Shown: piece after piece, positions 1-5,959 of the stretch
How the letters are laid out: each line of letters starts with the position of its first letter
Numbering within the stretch: the stretch's first letter is position 1
Made by a program: the position numbers and the translations under genes
Origin: an uncultured Oscillospiraceae bacterium
GTDB lineage: Bacteria; Bacillota; Clostridia; Oscillospirales; Ruminococcaceae
DNA: 12,723 bases
NCBI GenBank assembly: GCA_934527255.1
Contig: CAKTAM010000051.1
Location: forward strand, 1 to 12,723
Reading direction: 5' to 3'
The notes under the pieces: model-generated
Databases searched by the model: none
The model's input: the letters and a program-made list of their open reading frames with translations, nothing else
Told to the model about the DNA's origin: nothing

Positions 1-1
1 C

Positions 2-262
2 GCGCCGGATGCCATGAGCGTGGACGCGCTGAATGCGCTGCTGACCGCGCCGAACCTTGCCAGCCTGACGCTGACCAATGCGGAAAACAATGTCAGCAAT
101 GTGTATGACGGCTACGTTCTCAAGCTGGCCTGCGGCCTTCAGCAGGTGTGCACGGCCGCCGAAACATCCGCTTCACCGGCTGTTTATGAGGATCGCCTGA
201 TCTTCAAGCTGGGCAAGCGCACCTACATGGAAGAACAGCTGCACCGTCTGGCCCTTGCCTGA
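2..262 (+). CDS. C-terminal end of an unidentified protein (5' truncated by window edge)
   Basis: The frame is open from base 2 and ends at a TGA at 260-262, giving the last 86 residues of a protein whose start lies outside the window. An internal ATG at 14 has no ribosome site, and the frame is open upstream of it, so I do not take it as the start. The fragment is mixed in character, with two cysteines and no obvious membrane segment. It ends in a charged region (YEDRLIFKLGKRTYMEEQL). I do not recognise a family and assign no function. A strong hairpin terminator about 60 bases downstream fits this being the last gene of its transcription unit. I am confident that it is coding because the frame is clean and a terminator follows, but not of its identity. 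Confidence 0.6.
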   Translation, partial: APDAMSVDALNALLTAPNLASLTLTNAENNVSNVYDGYVLKLACGLQQVCTAAETSASPAVYEDRLIFKLGKRTYMEEQLHRLALA

Positions 263-321
263 CAGGCAGGGCGGCCGTAAAAAAGCGGCGGGCCGTTAAG
301 GCAACATAATAGAAAAGGAAA

Positions 322-374
322 AGCTGCCCTCTGATGTCGGACCGCAAGGCCGTGTCAGAGGGCAGCTGCTTTTT
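322..374 (+). terminator. Strong intrinsic terminator after the left-edge gene, possibly bidirectional
   Basis: A perfect 13-bp inverted repeat (AGCTGCCCTCTGA at 322-334, TCAGAGGGCAGCT at 355-367) is followed by TTTTT at 370-374. On the other strand the stem is followed by TTTCCTTTTCT, so it could also stop minus-strand transcription. It separates the left-edge gene from yifB. Confidence 0.8.
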
Positions 375-550
375 GAAAAGAAAAGGGAGAGCACAGCGGC
401 AAAGGGCCGGTTGGTGGAGGTGAGGCTGCAGAGTAAGACTGCAGGGAAAACAGCAGCGGCAAAGCGGCATGCCCGCCGCGGAGGGGCAGGGGAGGCGCGG
501 CTGCCGCCGGGGGCACCGCACGCCAGACGTTGTCTTTTTCATGTGCCTCT
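375..550. other. Intergenic stretch, no gene seen
   Basis: Together with the terminator and promoter on either side, this forms a 353-base gap (263-615) before yifB. It starts purine-rich (375-430). It contains a small inverted repeat of two CTGCAG sites (about 424-442) and a GC-rich segment (about 470-530). I see no ribosome site with a plausible frame and no RNA gene I can name. Confidence 0.4.
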
Positions 551-578
551 TTTGCTTTGGCGGCAATTGTGCTATACT
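551..578 (+). promoter_or_regulatory. Probable yifB promoter with extended -10
   Basis: The -10 is TATACT at 573-578, preceded by TG one base upstream (TGCTATACT), an extended -10. A weak -35 lies at 551-557 (TTTGCTT, spacing 15-16). Start of transcription would be near 585, about 30 bases before the yifB start codon. Confidence 0.6.
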
Positions 579-587
579 TTTAGCACA
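568..587. promoter_or_regulatory. Inverted repeat over the yifB -10 box, candidate operator
   Basis: TGTGCTA (568-574) and TAGCACA (581-587) form a perfect 7-bp inverted repeat with a 6-base centre. The -10 hexamer starts inside the left arm. A dimeric regulator bound here would block RNA polymerase. The arms are in the opposite order to the HrcA CIRCE element, and I cannot name the regulator. An RNA start near 585 would leave the hairpin mostly outside the transcript, which favours a DNA-level role. Confidence 0.4.
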
Positions 588-615
588 GACCGCATCCGAG
601 AAAAGGAGGGTGGCT

Positions 616-2145
616 ATGTTTGCCAGAATCGCCAGTCTGGGCGTCAGCGGGTTGGAGGGCTTTCCCGTAACGGTGGAGGCCGACCTTGCGGCGGGCCTGC
701 CGCAGTTTACCATTGTCGGCCTGCCCGATTCCGCTGTCAAGGAATCTGCCGAGCGCGTCCGCAGCGCCATGAAAAACACCGGGTTTGATTTTCCCGTCAA
801 ACGCATCACCATCAATCTGGCCCCGGCCGATCAGAAAAAGACCGGCCCGGTATATGATCTGCCGGTGCTGCTGTCTCTTTTAAGCGCCGAGGGGCTGGTG
901 CCGACCCCGGGCGCTGACTGCGCTTTTTTGGGAGAGCTGGGGCTGGACGGTACGGTGCGGCCGGTCAACGGGGTGCTTTCCATGGCGCTCAGCGCCGGTC
1001 GGCAGGGCGTCCGCACGCTGTATGTCCCGGCCGAAAACGCCGCCGAGGCCGCCGTTGCGGAAAATCTGCAGGTGTACGGCGTGCCGGATGTTCCGGCGTT
1101 GGTGCGCCACCTGCGGGGCGAGACTGCGCTGCCCGTCACGGCGGCGCAGCCCTACCGGGCGGATGACGGCGCGCACTACCCGGATTTTGCCGATGTCCGC
1201 GGGCAGGCCGAAGCGCGCCGTGCGTTGGAAATTGCGGCGGCGGGCGGGCACAATGTGCTGCTGATCGGCCCGCCCGGCACCGGCAAAAGCATGCTGGCCA
1301 AGCGCCTGCCGGGCATTCTGCCGCCGATGACCCGCGAGGAGGCCATCGAGACCACACAGCTGTATTCCATTGCGGGCAGTCTGAAAAAGGGCGGGCTGCT
1401 GGGCGAGCGGCCTTTCCGCAGCCCGCATCACACCTCCTCGGCCAGCGCCATGACGGGCGGCGGGGCCAGCCAGCCGCGCCCGGGCGAGATCAGCCTGGCG
1501 CACAACGGCGTTCTGTTTCTGGATGAGCTGCCCGAATTTCGCCGCGACACCAAAGAGGCGCTGCGGCAGCCTCTGGAGGAGGGCGTGATCTCGGTCAACC
1601 GCACCGGCGGCAGCGCGGTGTATCCCTGCCATTTGACGCTGGTCGCCGCCATGAACCCCTGCCCCTGCGGATATTACGGGCATCCGACCCGCCCGTGCAG
1701 CTGTACGCCGTATGCCATAGAGAGGTATCTGCAAAAGGTGTCCGGCCCTCTGCTGGATCGCATTGATCTGCATGTGGAGGTGCTGCCGCTGGAATACGAC
1801 GAGATGGCCAGCACGCAGGCGGGTGAATCCAGCGCGGCGATCCGCGCACGGGTGTGTGCTGCCCGCGCCGTGCAGGAAAAGCGGTTCGCCGGTACGGGTA
1901 TTCACTGCAACGCGCAGCTGCCGCCCCGCCTGCTGCGCGAGATGTGCCGCTGCACCCCGGCGGCGCAGGTGCTGCTGAAGGAGGCGTTTGACGCGTTGGG
2001 CCTGTCGCCGCGCGCCTATGACCGCCTGCTGAAAACCGCCCGCACCATTGCGGATCTGGCCGGAAGCGACAGCATTGATGCGGATGCTGTGGGCGAAGCC
2101 GTGCAGTACCGCACGCTGGACCGTAAGTACTGGCGCAACGGCTGA
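616..2145 (+). CDS. yifB: YifB/ComM family Mg-chelatase-like AAA+ ATPase
   Basis: This is a 509-residue protein, the usual family length. The ATG at 616 follows GGAGGG at 605-610 with five-base spacing, and the protein begins MFARIASLGVSGLEGF as expected. The frame is open further upstream but without a ribosome site. Residues 1-165 form the N-terminal ChlI/Lon-protease-like fold. The Walker A is GPPGTGKS (218-225) and the Walker B is VLFLDE (299-304). The family's cysteine-rich signature MNPCPCGYYG...CSC lies at 346-363, LLDRIDLHVEV at 379-389, and the C-terminal Mg-chelatase domain at about 430-500. In naturally competent bacteria ComM is a hexameric branch-migration helicase that helps integrate taken-up single-stranded DNA. 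In Firmicutes its role is less clear. All motor motifs are intact. It has its own promoter with an overlapping inverted repeat. Confidence 0.95.
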   Translation: MFARIASLGVSGLEGFPVTVEADLAAGLPQFTIVGLPDSAVKESAERVRSAMKNTGFDFPVKRITINLAPADQKKTGPVYDLPVLLSLLSAEGLVPTPGADCAFLGELGLDGTVRPVNGVLSMALSAGRQGVRTLYVPAENAAEAAVAENLQVYGVPDVPALVRHLRGETALPVTAAQPYRADDGAHYPDFADVRGQAEARRALEIAAAGGHNVLLIGPPGTGKSMLAKRLPGILPPMTREEAIETTQLYSIAGSLKKGGLLGERPFRSPHHTSSASAMTGGGASQPRPGEISLAHNGVLFLDELPEFRRDTKEALRQPLEEGVISVNRTGGSAVYPCHLTLVAAMNPCPCGYYGHPTRPCSCTPYAIERYLQKVSGPLLDRIDLHVEVLPLEYDEMASTQAGESSAAIRARVCAARAVQEKRFAGTGIHCNAQLPPRLLREMCRCTPAAQVLLKEAFDALGLSPRAYDRLLKTARTIADLAGSDSIDADAVGEAVQYRTLDRKYWRNG

Positions 2146-2204
2146 GAAAACGCTGCCGGGATATGGGCAAAAAGCGGTGCGTTCATTATCGGTCGAGGTG
2201 AAAA

Positions 2205-2417
2205 ATGGATAAGGATAGAAAAATCAGATTGGCGGCGGCGATTTTGACGACGGCGGCATTTCTGCTTTTTGCCGTACGGGTCATTGCAGACATCTGCTGC
2301 CGGATCAGCACCGGTTATCCCATGCTTTTTGCTTTGGGTGTGGTCAATGTTTTTGTGTGGGCGACCGGTTCGGCGGTTCAGTGGGCGCGGTATCGCGGTG
2401 CGAAAGAAAAGGAATAG
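2205..2417 (+). CDS. Small two-helix membrane protein, function unknown
   Basis: This gene encodes 70 residues. The ATG at 2205 follows GAGGTG at 2195-2200. A charged N-terminus (MDKDRKIR) is followed by a hydrophobic segment at about 9-29. After a short polar stretch with two adjacent cysteines and a serine/threonine turn, a second hydrophobic segment lies at about 38-60, and the tail is lysine/glutamate-rich. The pattern predicts a hairpin of two membrane helices with both ends in the cytoplasm. I do not recognise the family. It starts 59 bases after yifB with no terminator between them, so it is probably co-transcribed with yifB. The product could be a short DUF-type membrane protein, but nothing in the sequence tells its job. 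Confidence 0.7.
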   Translation: MDKDRKIRLAAAILTTAAFLLFAVRVIADICCRISTGYPMLFALGVVNVFVWATGSAVQWARYRGAKEKE

Positions 2418-2536
2418 GGAAAGCGCGCCCGCACACGGGCACGTTTGCAGCTGCAGCGAACATGCGGGAAAGTGCAGGGGCGCATCCCGGTCAAAAACGA
2501 TAAAAGAATTTCCATGCATCATAAAGGAAAATAACA

Positions 2537-2770
2537 ATGCTGTTGCTTTTGCAGGTCGTGCTGTATTGTCTGCTGCTGGTTCTGCTGATCAAATGCGAGG
2601 TGAAAAACGACGGGCTGAACTGCCTGTGCTTTTACCCGCCGGAATTTCGGGCAAAGGCACAGGAGCGCGGCCTTGCCGATGAAGCGGCGGCCATGAAGAA
2701 GGGCAAGCGCTTTCTGGCGCGCTTCTGTTTCATCATGCTGGCTGTTCTCCTTCTGACGCTCTCCTTCTGA
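2537..2770 (+). CDS. N-terminal half of a frameshifted four-helix membrane protein
   Basis: This fragment of 77 residues starts with an ATG at 2537 after AAAGGA (2523-2528, spacing 8). A membrane helix at residues 1-18 is followed by a polar loop with CEVKNDGLNCLCFYPPEF and a charged helix. A second hydrophobic segment at about 57-77 stops abruptly at TGA 2768-2770. The stop lies inside a 14-bp tandem repeat. Removing two repeat copies would fuse this frame to the frame at 2805-3059 through Trp-Asn-Arg, giving a 164-residue protein with four predicted helices. I infer that the ancestral gene was continuous. I recall similar uncharacterised Firmicute membrane proteins of about that length, but have not searched. 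The truncated product may still be made, as a two-helix protein. Confidence 0.65.
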   Translation: MLLLLQVVLYCLLLVLLIKCEVKNDGLNCLCFYPPEFRAKAQERGLADEAAAMKKGKRFLARFCFIMLAVLLLTLSF

Positions 2771-2797
2771 CGCTCTCCTTCTGACGCTCTCCTTCTG
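2747..2797. repeat. 14-bp tandem repeat (about 3.6 copies) breaking a coding frame
   Basis: The unit CTCCTTCTGACGCT starts at 2747, 2761 and 2775, followed by its first nine bases at 2789-2797, with no mismatches. Because 14 is not a multiple of three, copy number sets the frame. With one full copy plus the nine bases, the reading frame runs Leu-Leu-Leu-Thr-Leu-Ser-Phe-Trp and stays open. Any state with two or more full copies meets an in-frame TGA. A nine-base direct repeat (CTCCTTCTG, five bases apart) would be present even in the one-copy form and could seed slippage. Confidence 0.9.
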
Positions 2798-2804
2798 GAA
2801 CCGC

Positions 2805-3059
2805 GTGCCGGATTTCAAAACGGCCTATTTCCAGGCAGCGCTTTTTCTGGTGGCCGCAAACTGGTTTGACGGCATTGTGCTTGACCGGCTGTGGGTGGGG
2901 CACAGCCGACTTTGGCGCATTGCGGGCATGGAGGATGTGCCCTATATCAAGCCGTGGAAAACCGTTCTGGTCAGGCGCACGCTGGCCACGGTGCTGTATC
3001 TGATCCTTGCGCTGGCGGTGGCCGGTGCGGCGGCCGCACTTGCCAAAATAGTGCTCTGA
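2805..3059 (+). pseudogene. C-terminal half of the frameshifted four-helix membrane protein
   Basis: An 84-codon frame opens after the tandem repeat and ends in TGA at 3057-3059. The first possible initiator is GTG at 2805, which has no good ribosome site, so it is probably not translated on its own. It encodes a hydrophobic segment with AALFLVAANWFDGIVLDRLW (about residues 11-30), a polar loop (GHSRLWRIAGMEDVPYIKPW), and a C-terminal membrane helix at about 58-84. The polar loop has the look of a conserved family motif. It is in the +1 frame relative to the upstream half (2537-2770), and the two join exactly if the repeat is shortened by two units (28 bases). Coding character is normal throughout, which suggests a recent break, a reversible switch, or a sequencing or assembly error in the repeat. 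Confidence 0.6.
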
Positions 3060-3066
3060 GCGCCGC

Positions 3067-3086
3067 GCCTGCCGCAGGCCCATTTT
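3067..3086 (+). terminator. Weak possible terminator after the membrane-protein gene
   Basis: A short hairpin GCCTG (3067-3071) / CAGGC (3075-3079) has a three-base loop and is followed by TTTT at 3083-3086. The stem is only five pairs, so termination would be weak. It lies directly before the next promoter. Confidence 0.35.
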
Positions 3087-3090
3087 CTGC

Positions 3091-3120
3091 TTGACAAGCC
3101 GCCCGGGCCGGGTACATAAT
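3091..3120 (+). promoter_or_regulatory. Promoter of the exonuclease gene
   Basis: A consensus -35 TTGACA at 3091-3096 is followed by a -10 region at 3113-3120, read either as TACATA (16-base spacer) or CATAAT (18-base spacer). Transcription would start near 3125, leaving a leader of about 100 bases before the chosen ATG at 3230. The leader is GC-rich and could fold locally, but I see no recognisable riboswitch. Confidence 0.65.
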
Positions 3121-3229
3121 AATATGGAAAAGCAATTTGCCGCACGGCGGCATCTGCGGCGCTTTCTGCCGGGGTGCACTGACGGCGGCAGAAATAAACC
3201 GCGCAGGCGGAGTGGGAATCGGTTACAGC

Positions 3230-4102
3230 ATGCTTCGTGTTTTTTTGGATCTGGAAATGAATATGGTGGAGCAGAAAAACACGGAGCTTCGCGCCGTTCT
3301 GCCGCATGAGATCATTGAGATCGGTGCGGTCAAGCTGGATGAAGCCTGCCATGTGGTAGACCGGTTTCGCTGCTATGTGCGCCCCCGGTATAACAACACC
3401 GTCTATTGGAGCGTCGCCAAGCTGACCGGCATTACCACTGCGCAGCTGCGCCGGGCCGATTATCTGGAAGAGGTTCTGCCGCGCTTTGTCGAATGGGTGG
3501 GCGACCGGGAAAGCGTCCGCCTGTATGCATGGAGCGACAGCGACCGTGCCCAGTGGGAGCGGGAGTGTACCTACAAGAACCTCTGGACGCCGCAGCTGCG
3601 GGCTGTCTGTGCGCACTGGACGGATTTTCAGCGCGTGTTCAGCCGTATGCTGGGCTATCGCAACGGGTTGGCGCTTTCACGCGCGATCGAATATATGGGT
3701 CTTGCCTTTGACGGCACCAAGCACGACGCCCTGTCCGATGCGGAAAACTGTGCGCGGCTGATGGCGCTGGTGCTGGATGAGGCGGAATTTTCCCGCAGAA
3801 AAGCATTGGCTCCACCGGAGCCTGCCCCGGTGCGGCGGCCGCGCAGGACGGAAGCAGGCAGCTCGCCGACATCCGGAAAGAAAGCGTCCCAGCCGTCGTC
3901 AAAGCAGGCGGCAGAACCGGCGGCAGCATCGGATGCCCCCGAGGTCCCGGCCACGCCGAAAAAGAAAACGCGCCGTGCGGGGCGGCGGCATCACAAGGCG
4001 GCGCAGGCGAAAAAGGCAGGCAATGCAGCGGACCGATCTTCCACGGCCGCTTTTGCTGCGGCAGAGGCGGCCGCGGACGCCTCACGGCCTGCCGAACGCT
4101 GA
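3230..4102 (+). CDS. DEDDh-family 3'-5' exonuclease with a long basic Ala/Lys/Pro-rich tail
   Basis: This gene encodes 290 residues from ATG 3230. The frame continues upstream to a TTG at 3137, with a GTG at 3212, but the exonuclease fold begins at once with MLRVFLDLEMN, so 3230 (or 3212) is the likely start. Exo I is DLE (D7, E9). Exo II is in the segment YAWSDSDRAQWERE with D105 as the probable metal ligand. Exo III is HDALSD (H165, D170). These are the DEDDh residues of DnaQ/RNase T/KapD-like exonucleases, which remove nucleotides from 3' ends of DNA or RNA using two metal ions. Residues 190-290 are low-complexity, rich in Ala, Lys, Arg, Pro and Ser (for example KKKTRRAGRRHHKAAQAKK). This tail is probably disordered and suited to binding nucleic acid. 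The substrate cannot be told from sequence. Confidence 0.88.
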   Translation: MLRVFLDLEMNMVEQKNTELRAVLPHEIIEIGAVKLDEACHVVDRFRCYVRPRYNNTVYWSVAKLTGITTAQLRRADYLEEVLPRFVEWVGDRESVRLYAWSDSDRAQWERECTYKNLWTPQLRAVCAHWTDFQRVFSRMLGYRNGLALSRAIEYMGLAFDGTKHDALSDAENCARLMALVLDEAEFSRRKALAPPEPAPVRRPRRTEAGSSPTSGKKASQPSSKQAAEPAAASDAPEVPATPKKKTRRAGRRHHKAAQAKKAGNAADRSSTAAFAAAEAAADASRPAER

Positions 4103-4118
4103 TCGCGCAGCAAACAGA

Positions 4119-4161
4119 AATACGTCGGCCTGTCAGGCAGCTGCAGGTCGGCGTATTCTTT
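4119..4161 (+). terminator. Intrinsic terminator between the exonuclease and MATE genes
   Basis: A 14-bp stem, AATACGTCGGCCTG (4119-4132) with CAGGTCGGCGTATT (4144-4157), has two G-T wobbles and an 11-base loop, and is followed by CTTTC. The T-run is short, so some read-through into the MATE gene is possible. I see no clear separate promoter in the 47 bases between this hairpin and the MATE start codon. Confidence 0.6.
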
Positions 4162-4208
4162 CGCACTGAAAAAATAACCTGCCGCAAAAAGCAGAGAGGA
4201 AATAGACC

Positions 4209-5603
4209 ATGTACCGGGATCTGACCAAAGGAAACATCACCAGAACGCTGCTGCTGTTCAGCCTGCCGCTGATCGCGGGCAACCTGCTGCAGCAATGCTA
4301 CAACATTGCCGATACGCTGATCGTGGGCCGTGTGCTGGGGCGCAATGCGCTGGCGGCGGTGGGGTCGGCCTATACGCTGATGACGTTTTTGACCTCGGTA
4401 CTGCTGGGGCTTTCGATGGGGGCGGGCGCGCTGTTTGCCGTGGAGCAGGGGCGGGGCGACAGTGCGCGGCTGCGCGCCGGGGCGGTGCAGGCATTCGGGC
4501 TGATCCTGCTGCTGACGGCGGTGCTGACGGCCGCGGTTTACCTTGGGCTGGAGCCGATCCTGACCTTTCTGCGCACCCCGGACGAGGTGCGCGGGCTGCT
4601 GCGCGGCTATTTGCTGATCGTGTTCGCCGGGCTTCCGGCCACCTTCCTTTACAACTATTTCGCCAGCCTGCTGCGCGCGCTGGGCAATTCGGCGGCGCCG
4701 CTGCTTTTTCTGGCCGTGGCAGCGGCGCTGAACGTGGCGCTGGATCTGCTGTTTGTGTTGCGGTTTGGCTGGGGGATCGCCGGTGCGGCGGCAGCCACCG
4801 TACTGGCGCAGTATGTCAGCGGGCTTGGGCTGGCGCTGTATACGCTGGCGCGCTGCCCGGCCTTGCGCCCCACAAGGGCCGAGCTGCGCTGGAACCCGCC
4901 TCTGCTGGCGGAAATTCTGCACCTTTCCGGGCTGACCTGCCTGCAGCAATCGGTCATGAATTTTGGCATTCTGATGGTGCAGGGACTGGTCAACAGCTTT
5001 GGCCCGGTCATCATGGCCGCCTTTGCCGCAGCGGTCAAGATCGACTCGTTTGCCTATATGCCCGCGCAGGATTTTGGCAATGCCTTTTCCACCTTTGTTT
5101 CGCAGAATTACGGCGCGGGGCAGGTGCAGCGCATTCGGGCGGGCTGCCGCCGGGCGGCGGCTGTGTCGGCGGTGTTCTGCGCTGCGGTAGGCGCGTTGGT
5201 CTGGGCGTTTGCCAGACCGCTGATGCTGCTGTTTGTACAGCCGGAGGAAACGGAGGTGCTGGCGGAGGGCGTGCGTTATCTGCGGGTGGAAAGCGCCTTT
5301 TACTGGGGCATTGGCTTCCTTTTCCTGTTCTATGGGCTGTACCGTGCCGTGTGTCGGCCGGGGGTGTCGGTGGTGCTGACGGTCGTTTCGCTGGGCACCC
5401 GCGTGGCGTTGGCCTATGCGCTGGCGGGGCCGGTGGGCGTGGTCGGCATCTGGGCGGCCATTCCCATTGGCTGGGTGCTGGCGGATCTGGTCGGCTGGTG
5501 CTGCTATCGCGCAAGCCGGAACGGCTTCTGGCGGCAGGCAGAGAAAAACGGCGCGGCGGCCCTTGCAGGCGATGGACAGCAGACGTTGAGCAGCGGGCAG
5601 TGA
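4209..5603 (+). CDS. MATE-family multidrug/toxin efflux transporter
   Basis: This gene encodes 464 residues. ATG 4209 follows AGAGAGGAAA (4193-4202). The N-terminus has the standard Firmicute MATE opening: a short cytoplasmic part (MYRDLTKGNI), then LLLFSLPLIAGNLLQQCYN and a stretch ending IADTLIVGRVLG. Hydrophobic segments continue throughout, consistent with the usual 12 helices in two six-helix halves. The second half begins near residue 235 (LHLSGLTCLQQSVMNFG). Length is normal for the family. These inner-membrane antiporters expel organic cations and drugs in exchange for Na+ or H+. The substrate is unknown here. The gene is a single unit between two terminators. The last 20 residues are polar and poorly conserved in look. 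The family call is firm. A subfamily name (NorM, DinF) is not justified. Confidence 0.93.
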   Translation: MYRDLTKGNITRTLLLFSLPLIAGNLLQQCYNIADTLIVGRVLGRNALAAVGSAYTLMTFLTSVLLGLSMGAGALFAVEQGRGDSARLRAGAVQAFGLILLLTAVLTAAVYLGLEPILTFLRTPDEVRGLLRGYLLIVFAGLPATFLYNYFASLLRALGNSAAPLLFLAVAAALNVALDLLFVLRFGWGIAGAAAATVLAQYVSGLGLALYTLARCPALRPTRAELRWNPPLLAEILHLSGLTCLQQSVMNFGILMVQGLVNSFGPVIMAAFAAAVKIDSFAYMPAQDFGNAFSTFVSQNYGAGQVQRIRAGCRRAAAVSAVFCAAVGALVWAFARPLMLLFVQPEETEVLAEGVRYLRVESAFYWGIGFLFLFYGLYRAVCRPGVSVVLTVVSLGTRVALAYALAGPVGVVGIWAAIPIGWVLADLVGWCCYRASRNGFWRQAEKNGAAALAGDGQQTLSSGQ

Positions 5604-5693
5604 CAGCCGCTTGTCAGGCATTCCCCGTAGCGGGCAAACGGCGCCGCAGAGAGAGCTTGCCGCCGGGGCGAGCTTCCGCCTTCTGAAAAGCAG

Positions 5694-5752
5694 AAAAAGG
5701 CCCGTGACCAACAGGCGTCCGGAAAAGACGCTGCAAGGTCACGGGTCTTTTT
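5694..5752 (+). terminator. Strong intrinsic terminator after the MATE gene
   Basis: The outer stem is CCCGTGACC (5701-5709) / GGTCACGGG (5737-5745), extended by AAAAAGG pairing with TCTTTTT. An inner hairpin GCGTC (5715-5719) / GACGC (5727-5731) sits in the loop, and a T-run lies at 5748-5752. The AAAAA on the left arm makes it usable from either direction between convergent genes. Confidence 0.85.
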
Positions 5753-5959
5753 GTCGGGGCAGCAGATATGAGCCGACAAGGCAGGCGGACGGACATGCCA
5801 CGCAGCAAAGGCGCGGCAGCCCGCATATGCCGTCGGGCGTATCGTTACGGTTCGCCCCAAAAACCGGCATGCCGGGCAGCTGCCGGGGCACGGCGCTGAA
5901 ATATGGGCCGTTTTGGGGCAGGCGGATGCATGATACAAATAGGGGCGGCAGGCCGGTGC
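5753..5959. other. Convergent intergenic region with nested palindromes
   Basis: The full gap between the MATE and rmuC stop codons is 5604-5959. After the terminator it holds no gene I can support. It does hold several symmetric elements: CCGGCATGCCGG at 5864-5875, GGCAGCTGCC at 5875-5884, and an outer pair GCCCCAAAA (5854-5862) / TTTTGGGGC (5911-5919) enclosing both. This is probably transcription-termination structure for the minus-strand operon. Confidence 0.45.
5859..5886 (-). terminator. Probable terminator of the ftsK-rmuC operon
   Basis: Read on the minus strand, CCGGC (5886-5882) can pair with GCCGG (5868-5864), or the CCGGCATGCCGG palindrome can fold alone, directly followed by TTTTT (5863-5859). 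It lies about 75-100 bases beyond the rmuC stop codon. The stems are short, so the call is moderate. Confidence 0.45.

Noticed and set aside
568..587. HrcA CIRCE element at the yifB promoter
   Set aside because: CIRCE is TTAGCACTC-N9-GAGTGCTAA. Here the half-sites are in the opposite order with a 6-base centre.
469..615. Upstream extension of yifB to ATG 469
   Set aside because: The promoter and inverted repeat lie inside the extension, the ribosome site GGAGGG directly precedes ATG 616, and the family starts at MFARIAS.
3124..3309. A frame starting at ATG 3124 right after the exonuclease promoter
   Set aside because: The ATG coincides with the expected RNA start and has no ribosome site. 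The product is Arg/Gly-rich and overlaps the exonuclease in another frame.
3639..5711. A 690-codon open frame on the minus strand opposite the exonuclease and MATE genes
   Set aside because: It crosses two clear plus-strand genes and a terminator. Its product is Gln/Arg/His-rich low-complexity sequence typical of antisense translation of GC-rich genes.
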